From an uncultured Brevibacillus sp. (GTDB lineage: Bacteria; Bacillota; Bacilli; Brevibacillales; Brevibacillaceae): a stretch of DNA of 64,000 nt. The stretch spans positions 1-64,000 of the forward strand of contig NZ_CANMZW010000033.1 of assembly GCF_947502445.1 (NCBI RefSeq). Direction: 5' to 3'. Positions 59,316 to 64,000 of the stretch are shown here, piece after piece. How positions within the stretch are numbered: position 1 is the first letter of the stretch; the number at the start of each line of letters is the position of its first letter. The notes beneath the pieces were generated by a model. It did not search any database. It saw nothing but the letters and a program-made list of their open reading frames with translations, and had not been told where the DNA came from. The translations under genes and the position numbers were made by a program.

Positions 59316-60410
59316 TTGGCACTTTCTCTTGATGAAATTGTACGTGTGAATGTCATAGTGTCACCCATGGCGCAGAGCGCTGGAACCTTTGACATCGGTT
59401 TGATCGTGGGGAAATCGACAAACATTCCCATAGAAGATCGGGTCAAGATATACTCTAGCCTGTCAGATATGAAGTCAGACGGATGGGAAGAATCTGATCC
59501 TGAATGCGCAGCTGCTACCATTTATTTCAGTCAGAACCCGACTCCGGTCAAACTCGTAGTTGGTAGTTGGGATGCAGCAAATGGTGAAACCGCCTCAGAG
59601 GCAATCACGGCTTGCCGATCAGCAAACAACGATTGGTATGCTTGCTATGTAGTGGACGCGACTGCAGGGGAGATTGAGGCAGTGGCAGCCGCAGTAGAAG
59701 CAATGGAACCAGCGTCTGTGTACTTTTACACGACGAAGGATGAGATCGTTACTGGTAACATCATGGAAACGTTGAAAAACAAGTCGTATAAACGGACATT
59801 CGGACAATACAGCACCACTCCACACGCTGCCGTTGCAGCAATGGGGTATGCGATGGGAGCTAACACGGGCGGTGCAAACTCGGCCTACACGTTAGCCTAC
59901 AAAACAGAGGTAGGGGTTACACCGGAGAAGGTTTCCACAACGGAAGCTTTGAAAATTCGTGAGCTAAACGGGAATGTGTATACCAATTTCGGGCCAAAAT
60001 TCAAGCTGCTTACACAAGGGACGATGGCAAGCGGTGTTTCCTTCGACGAGGTATTGAATCTCGATATGCTCCAAGCAGAAATTCAGATTGGGGCAGTCAA
60101 TGCTTTAGTCATGGCAAAGAAAATCCCGCAAACAGAGGACGGATTGTCTCTCTTGCTGAGTGCGATTTCAGAGCAGTGTGATAAATCAGTGATCCGCGGT
60201 GCAATTGCTCCTGGCGTGTGGAAGGGCTCTCCGATCCTGACCCTTCAAAGGGGAGATACGCTGTCCAAGGGATATCTGGTTCTTGCGGAACGAATCGCGG
60301 ATCAAACACAAGACGAACGGGATAAGCGAGTTGCGCCACCTATTTACGTTCCAGTTAAGATGGCTGGGGCTATTGAGCATGTTGTTGTTAACGTGACAGT
60401 AAATCGCTAG
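59316..60410 (+). CDS. tail sheath-like protein (DUF3383)
   Basis: A 364-residue protein of DUF3383 type: VNVIVSPMAQSAGTFDIGLIVG at the start, GSWDAANGETASEAITACR, and APPIYVPVKMAGAIEHVVV at the end. Followed by a tube gene, so it is the contractile sheath of a myovirus-type tail. TTG start with aaaggcagg upstream. Confidence 0.82.
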   Translation: MALSLDEIVRVNVIVSPMAQSAGTFDIGLIVGKSTNIPIEDRVKIYSSLSDMKSDGWEESDPECAAATIYFSQNPTPVKLVVGSWDAANGETASEAITACRSANNDWYACYVVDATAGEIEAVAAAVEAMEPASVYFYTTKDEIVTGNIMETLKNKSYKRTFGQYSTTPHAAVAAMGYAMGANTGGANSAYTLAYKTEVGVTPEKVSTTEALKIRELNGNVYTNFGPKFKLLTQGTMASGVSFDEVLNLDMLQAEIQIGAVNALVMAKKIPQTEDGLSLLLSAISEQCDKSVIRGAIAPGVWKGSPILTLQRGDTLSKGYLVLAERIADQTQDERDKRVAPPIYVPVKMAGAIEHVVVNVTVNR

Positions 60411-60430
60411 AGGAAGGAGGGGGAATATAA

Positions 60431-60865
60431 GTGTACACTACTTATAGTTTTGCTGATGTTGCAGGTGTTATTTCTCACTCAGCAGTGGGGCAGTATGTAG
60501 CGACAGGTGAAGGGACTGGCAGCATTTCGGTATCCATGACAACCGATCGCTCTGCACATGACGTTGCTGCTGATGGTTTTGTCATGGTATCGAAAATCAA
60601 AGGACGAAATGGCACCCTTACGATTTCAGTACAACAAACATCTGCCCTGAATAAGTGGTTGTTGAAATTGTACAACTACCTGGAACAAGCTCCTACATCG
60701 GAATGGGCTGGTGTTTCCATCACACTTCGTTCGTCCACGATGCAAGATTTGATTCGAGCAACGGGGGTTTCTTTTCAGAAGCTACCGGACAAGCCCTTCC
60801 AAGCACAAGGGCAGCAAGTTTCTTGGGTGTTTATGGCGGCTGATATCGATCAGTCTGTAGCTTAA
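60431..60865 (+). CDS. tail tube protein (DUF3277)
   Basis: A 144-residue beta-rich protein of DUF3277 type: YSFADVAGVISHSAVGQY, KIKGRNGTLTISVQQTSALN and DKPFQAQGQQVSWVFMA. GTG start. Forms the inner tube of the tail. A terminator follows. Confidence 0.82.
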   Translation: MYTTYSFADVAGVISHSAVGQYVATGEGTGSISVSMTTDRSAHDVAADGFVMVSKIKGRNGTLTISVQQTSALNKWLLKLYNYLEQAPTSEWAGVSITLRSSTMQDLIRATGVSFQKLPDKPFQAQGQQVSWVFMAADIDQSVA

Positions 60866-60885
60866 TTTAATAACATTACTATGGG

Positions 60886-60906
60886 GAGCCGAGGGGCTCT
60901 TTTTTT
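60886..60906 (+). terminator. terminator after the tail tube gene
   Basis: gagcc-gagg-ggctc followed by ttttttt. It separates the highly expressed tail tube from the chaperone and tape measure genes, reducing their transcription. Confidence 0.8.
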
Positions 60907-60923
60907 ATTAGGGAGGATCAGTC

Positions 60924-61388
60924 ATGCAAGTACCAGTTAAGCATAAAGACGTGGAAATCAACGGTCGGAAATTCCGTATTCGGAAGTTTCCAGCCAGAGC
61001 TGGCTCATTCATGATTATCAAGATGACAACAATTTTGGCACCATTGTTTTCTTCGATTAAGCCTAATCGAAATATTAAAGCAGTAGAGGATGTCGACTTT
61101 GATGGTATCAATATCGCTGGCGTTATTGAACACCTGGGTAACATTTCGGAAGAAAACTTTAACTACATTCAAGAACAGGCCCTACGCGTTTGTTATGAAT
61201 CATTGCCTGCGGGCTTAGCACCAGTTCTCAATGATAACGGGACATTCGGTGTCCAAGACCTAGAAGATGATACTGCAACAGTCATGGCACTTACCGTACA
61301 CGCCATTGTGTTTAATGTGACAAGTTTTTTTCAAGGCAGCGGCCTGGGTGGACTCATTCCGGGCCTGACTTCGTCCCAGCGAGACTAG
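60924..61388 (+). CDS. tail assembly chaperone (0-frame product)
   Basis: A 154-residue tail chaperone placed between tube and tape measure. Conserved-looking parts: HKDVEINGRKFRIRKFPARAG, LGNISEENFNYIQEQALRVC. RBS gggagg. Codons 134-136 are AGT TTT TTT, a T-TTT-TTT slippery site at 61325-61331. A -1 slip there bypasses the stop at 61386-61388 and gives a longer product (see next entry). Confidence 0.82.
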   Translation: MQVPVKHKDVEINGRKFRIRKFPARAGSFMIIKMTTILAPLFSSIKPNRNIKAVEDVDFDGINIAGVIEHLGNISEENFNYIQEQALRVCYESLPAGLAPVLNDNGTFGVQDLEDDTATVMALTVHAIVFNVTSFFQGSGLGGLIPGLTSSQRD

Positions 61389-61573
61389 AGAATGTTGACG
61401 AGTTTTTGTTCGCTCCTGTTGTCGCCGGAATGTGGGAGCATCGGGACGTTGTTCAAGATGTGTTCGACATAGACGACTTGCTCGACGCTCATGAAATCCT
61501 TGAAGTGAAACAAGAGAATAGACGCAGAGCAGAAGAAATTGTAGACCTGCGCCAGAGGGGGTTAATCAGATGA
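60924..61573 (+). CDS. tail assembly chaperone, -1 frameshift fusion
   Basis: Predicted join of 60924-61331 and 61331-61573, 216 residues. After slipping on seven T, translation continues in the -1 frame as SRQRPGW... to RLENVDEFLFAPVVAGMWEH and EEIVDLRQRGLIR, ending at a TGA that overlaps the tape measure start by 4 nt (ATGA at 61570). The extension has a clear protein character and no start of its own. This matches the two-product chaperones of many long-tailed phages. Confidence 0.78.
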
Positions 61574-63489
61574 TTGATGTCATCAAAGAGTATCTGGTCT
61601 CTCTCGGCATGAAGGTGGACAAGGATTCTTTCCAAGAAGCATCAGATACGATGCAGGCTGTTGAAGATGGAGCCAAAAAGTTTATTGGTACTGCATCAAA
61701 AGGATTTGCTATCGCAAGTACAGCAATCGTCACTTCGATGGTTGCTGTAAACACTGGTATCTATTCCTTTCTTAGCAGCTTGGCAACGGCTGACCTCGAA
61801 ACGGAAAAGTTTGCTCGGAAAATGTGGATGTCCAAAGACGCAGCTTCTGAGCTACAGAGCACGCTCAAAGCAATGGGCGCTACGATTGAGGACCTATACT
61901 TGAGCCCTGAATTAATGGGCGACTTCAAGGCTTTACGCGCAACGATCAAAGATATGAAGCCACCTGCCGAGTTTGCGGACCAAATGAAATTCATCCGGGG
62001 CATTCAATTTGAGTTTCAGCAATTGAAATTGTCCGGCAGCTATGCTCTCCAGTGGATTGGTTACTATCTGTTCAAGTACATGGAGGGTCCTTTAAAGAGG
62101 GTCAAGGGAAATCTCCAAGATATCAACAAGAAAATCATCAAGGACATGCCGCACTGGACAAAAAATGTGGCGCAGGCCATAAGCTGGGTAGGCAGGCTCG
62201 GGTTCACGATTGTAAAGGCTGGTACGGATATATACAGGTTGTTTTCAAAGTTAGGCGAGAAAATCCCGCAAGAAATCAAGGTAATTGGAGCTGCGTTACT
62301 AGGCTTAGGGTTAATTTTACGAACCGGGCCGCTGGGGATTGCCTTTACTCTTCTTGCGAGCATCCTTTTACTGCTTGATGATTTCTATACCTATCTTGAA
62401 GGCGGAGAAAGTGCGTTTGGTCCCTTCTGGAAAAAGCTAATGGATTTCATCAACTTGTTAAAGCAGAATGGGACGATCAAACGATTTGGGGAAGCCATCC
62501 AAGAAGTATTTGGCAAGATCGGCACAGGTGTACTTGATGCAATTGGATGGATAGAACGGCTCTACAAAAAGTTCGAAGAGGACGGGACGTTAGATAACTT
62601 CAAAGAAGGCATCCTAACCAACCTGTCTACAGCTACTGAGGCTATTAAAGACTTCGGGTCATGGGTTGAAAAGGTCTTTGAAAACCTAAACGAAGAGGGG
62701 CTTTTAACTGATCTGCTTACCTCCATTGTTGATTTGGGGAGAGAACTTGCCTTTATATTTTCCGATCTATATAAAGATGTATCAAAGTTCGTGGACGAGC
62801 TTTACGGGCTTGAGGAAACTAAGCAAGTGCTATCGTGGATAGGGGACTTCTTAGAGGGACAGCTGAAATTTGCTCTTCAAACCATTAACGAGACTATCAA
62901 GGCTGTCACGTTTTCCCTAAAGTCAGCTAGGGCATTTATCACAGGCGATGATGCGCTTATGGCTGAGGCAAAAAGAGAATACTTCGGAGAAGATGAGGAA
63001 CCTACTGCTCCTGCTCCTAGCTCCACCGGATACAAACGGCTACCGGTAGAAGCGCTACGGGAAGCAAAGGAACATGGACCGAAAATGCAGGATGCCCGCC
63101 TTGGATCAAAAACGCAGGATATCCGACTTGAGTCGAGCATTAATAGCTTGCCAAGGGGTTTGGAACCGACATTCAAAAAAGCGTTGAATGATTCCGATCT
63201 TGTGAAAGGTTTCCGCACCTTCAATCAGGACCTGAACGAGGGTTTCGCTCGAATGGCGATGATGATTAACCCCGAGGCATTCCAACAGTATGAAGCCATG
63301 GCGAGTGGTATGTACGCTAACAGCTACATGTATAACACTAACTCGTCGTCCAAACAGACGCTTATCTACAACACAAGCAACCCCGTATTCAACATTGCAA
63401 GCTCACAGCCTAGTGAGGTTGCACGAGAGGTAAACAATCAATGGTCAGACTACAATCTTAATCAACGTTCTATGCGAAATCCTTACTAA
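61570..63489 (+). CDS. tape measure protein
   Basis: A 639-residue protein, helical with membrane-like segments (FAIASTAIVTSMVAVNTG; VIGAALLGLGLILRTGPLGIAF TLLAS region about 235-260). The N-terminus (VIKEYLVSLGMKVDKDSF) and repeats of FGEAIQEVFGKIG/ FGSWVEKVFENL type are typical. Its size would predict a tail around 95 nm, by the usual 1.5 A per residue rule. It follows the chaperone directly. Confidence 0.85.
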   Translation: MIDVIKEYLVSLGMKVDKDSFQEASDTMQAVEDGAKKFIGTASKGFAIASTAIVTSMVAVNTGIYSFLSSLATADLETEKFARKMWMSKDAASELQSTLKAMGATIEDLYLSPELMGDFKALRATIKDMKPPAEFADQMKFIRGIQFEFQQLKLSGSYALQWIGYYLFKYMEGPLKRVKGNLQDINKKIIKDMPHWTKNVAQAISWVGRLGFTIVKAGTDIYRLFSKLGEKIPQEIKVIGAALLGLGLILRTGPLGIAFTLLASILLLLDDFYTYLEGGESAFGPFWKKLMDFINLLKQNGTIKRFGEAIQEVFGKIGTGVLDAIGWIERLYKKFEEDGTLDNFKEGILTNLSTATEAIKDFGSWVEKVFENLNEEGLLTDLLTSIVDLGRELAFIFSDLYKDVSKFVDELYGLEETKQVLSWIGDFLEGQLKFALQTINETIKAVTFSLKSARAFITGDDALMAEAKREYFGEDEEPTAPAPSSTGYKRLPVEALREAKEHGPKMQDARLGSKTQDIRLESSINSLPRGLEPTFKKALNDSDLVKGFRTFNQDLNEGFARMAMMINPEAFQQYEAMASGMYANSYMYNTNSSSKQTLIYNTSNPVFNIASSQPSEVAREVNNQWSDYNLNQRSMRNPY

Positions 63490-63504
63490 TGTGGAGGTAG
63501 AAAG

Positions 63505-64000
63505 ATGGCACAGAATCCCATTATTGATCTTAATTCGCCTCCCATTTCCTCTCTTGTTTATTTGAAAACCAATATAGGCGGCTGGTTCTTCGATGCTTTT
63601 TTACGGTCGACGCACACTAGCCGCCTTAAAATTACTGAGCACCCTGTACAAACAGGGTCAGCTTTAACAGACCACGCTTACCTTGAGTCACAGGAATTAA
63701 CAATGGAGATCGGTATGTCGGATGTGGCAACTAGTCTTATCCCGGGACAGTTCACGGGAGGATGGAGTCGATCCGTTCAAGCATTCAAAGTTTTGAAGGA
63801 ACTGCAAGCACTCCGCGTGCCCTTACAGATTCATTCGAGACTGGGATTGTACCAAAACATGCTGATCGAAGAAATATCAGCACCGGATGATTTTACAACT
63901 CTGAATGGCCTGCGCTGCACGGTTACCATGCGAGAGATAGTGGTTGCACAGGTGCGGACGGTTAAGATTAGCAGCAAGCCTGCTGTGACAGATCGAGCTA
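63505..64000 (+). CDS. baseplate/tail protein, partial at window end
   Basis: ATG 63505 has gtggagg 8-10 nt upstream; the frame is open to the window edge (165 codons). The sequence (MAQNPIIDLNSPPISSLVYL..., GGWFFDAFLR, SLIPGQFTGGWSRSVQAFKVLKELQ) is a phage tail protein after the tape measure, perhaps baseplate hub or LysM type. The C-terminal part is outside the window. Confidence 0.65.
   Translation, partial: MAQNPIIDLNSPPISSLVYLKTNIGGWFFDAFLRSTHTSRLKITEHPVQTGSALTDHAYLESQELTMEIGMSDVATSLIPGQFTGGWSRSVQAFKVLKELQALRVPLQIHSRLGLYQNMLIEEISAPDDFTTLNGLRCTVTMREIVVAQVRTVKISSKPAVTDRA

Noticed and set aside
1-64000. CRISPR arrays and tRNA genes
   Set aside because: I saw no regularly spaced repeats and no tRNA cloverleaf on either strand; a tool search could still find a tRNA I missed.

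Overview
The window looks like a Firmicute chromosome of the Brevibacillus/Paenibacillus type. This rests on strong AGGAGG-type ribosome binding sites, GTG/TTG starts, Bacillus-like promoters and rRNA tail, and the protein families present; it is an inference from style, not a database match. It opens on the last ~60 nt of a 23S rRNA gene followed by a strong terminator.

Region 1 (1-5350) is a scrap zone between two copies of the 23S tail. The first copy leads into a broken piece of a CpaB-like pilus gene. Then come decayed or small genes: a DNA-ligase start fragment, a secreted protein split by a stop codon, two lipoproteins, an amidase/M23-peptidase chimera with a frameshift, and two decayed TadE-like pilin genes. 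The second 23S-tail copy (5191-5252) precedes the intact pilus locus. The simplest reading is an old tandem duplication of '23S tail + Tad pilus locus' whose first copy has been almost destroyed.

Region 2 (5413-12540) is a complete Tad/Flp-type pilus locus: CpaB, TadZ/CpaE, TadA ATPase, TadB, TadC, Flp pilin, CpaA prepilin peptidase, TadE and a TadE/F-like protein. Two small unknown genes follow.

Region 3 (13802-20719) is a second, divergent Tad-like locus. It has an unknown 252-residue protein, two ParA/TadZ-like proteins that both lack the Walker A lysine, a CpaB-like protein, a TadA-like ATPase, TadB-like and TadC-like membrane proteins, and two tiny pilin-like genes. The last tiny gene stops 3 bases before the first gene of a prophage, so the locus appears to have been cut by prophage integration.

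Region 4 (about 20720 to beyond 64000) is a prophage. From left to right it carries: a large serine recombinase, an ImmA-type protease and a repressor on the minus strand; a divergent operator region with a Cro-like gene; many small early genes; an SbcC-like ATPase, RecT, an MBL-fold hydrolase, a DnaD-like initiator, a DnaC-like loader and a DnaB helicase; a cytosine methyltransferase that shares its DNA with a second long reading frame; a block of accessory genes including a collagen-repeat polysaccharide deacetylase; an ArpU-like regulator; a ParB-methyltransferase; terminase; portal; head genes (DUF2213, decoration protein, DUF2184 capsid); connectors; a DUF3383 sheath-like protein; a DUF3277 tail tube; a tail chaperone with a T7 slippery site for -1 frameshifting; a tape measure; and the start of a baseplate gene cut by the window edge. 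The sheath/tube pair suggests a contractile-tailed phage. The right end of the prophage (attR) is not in the window.
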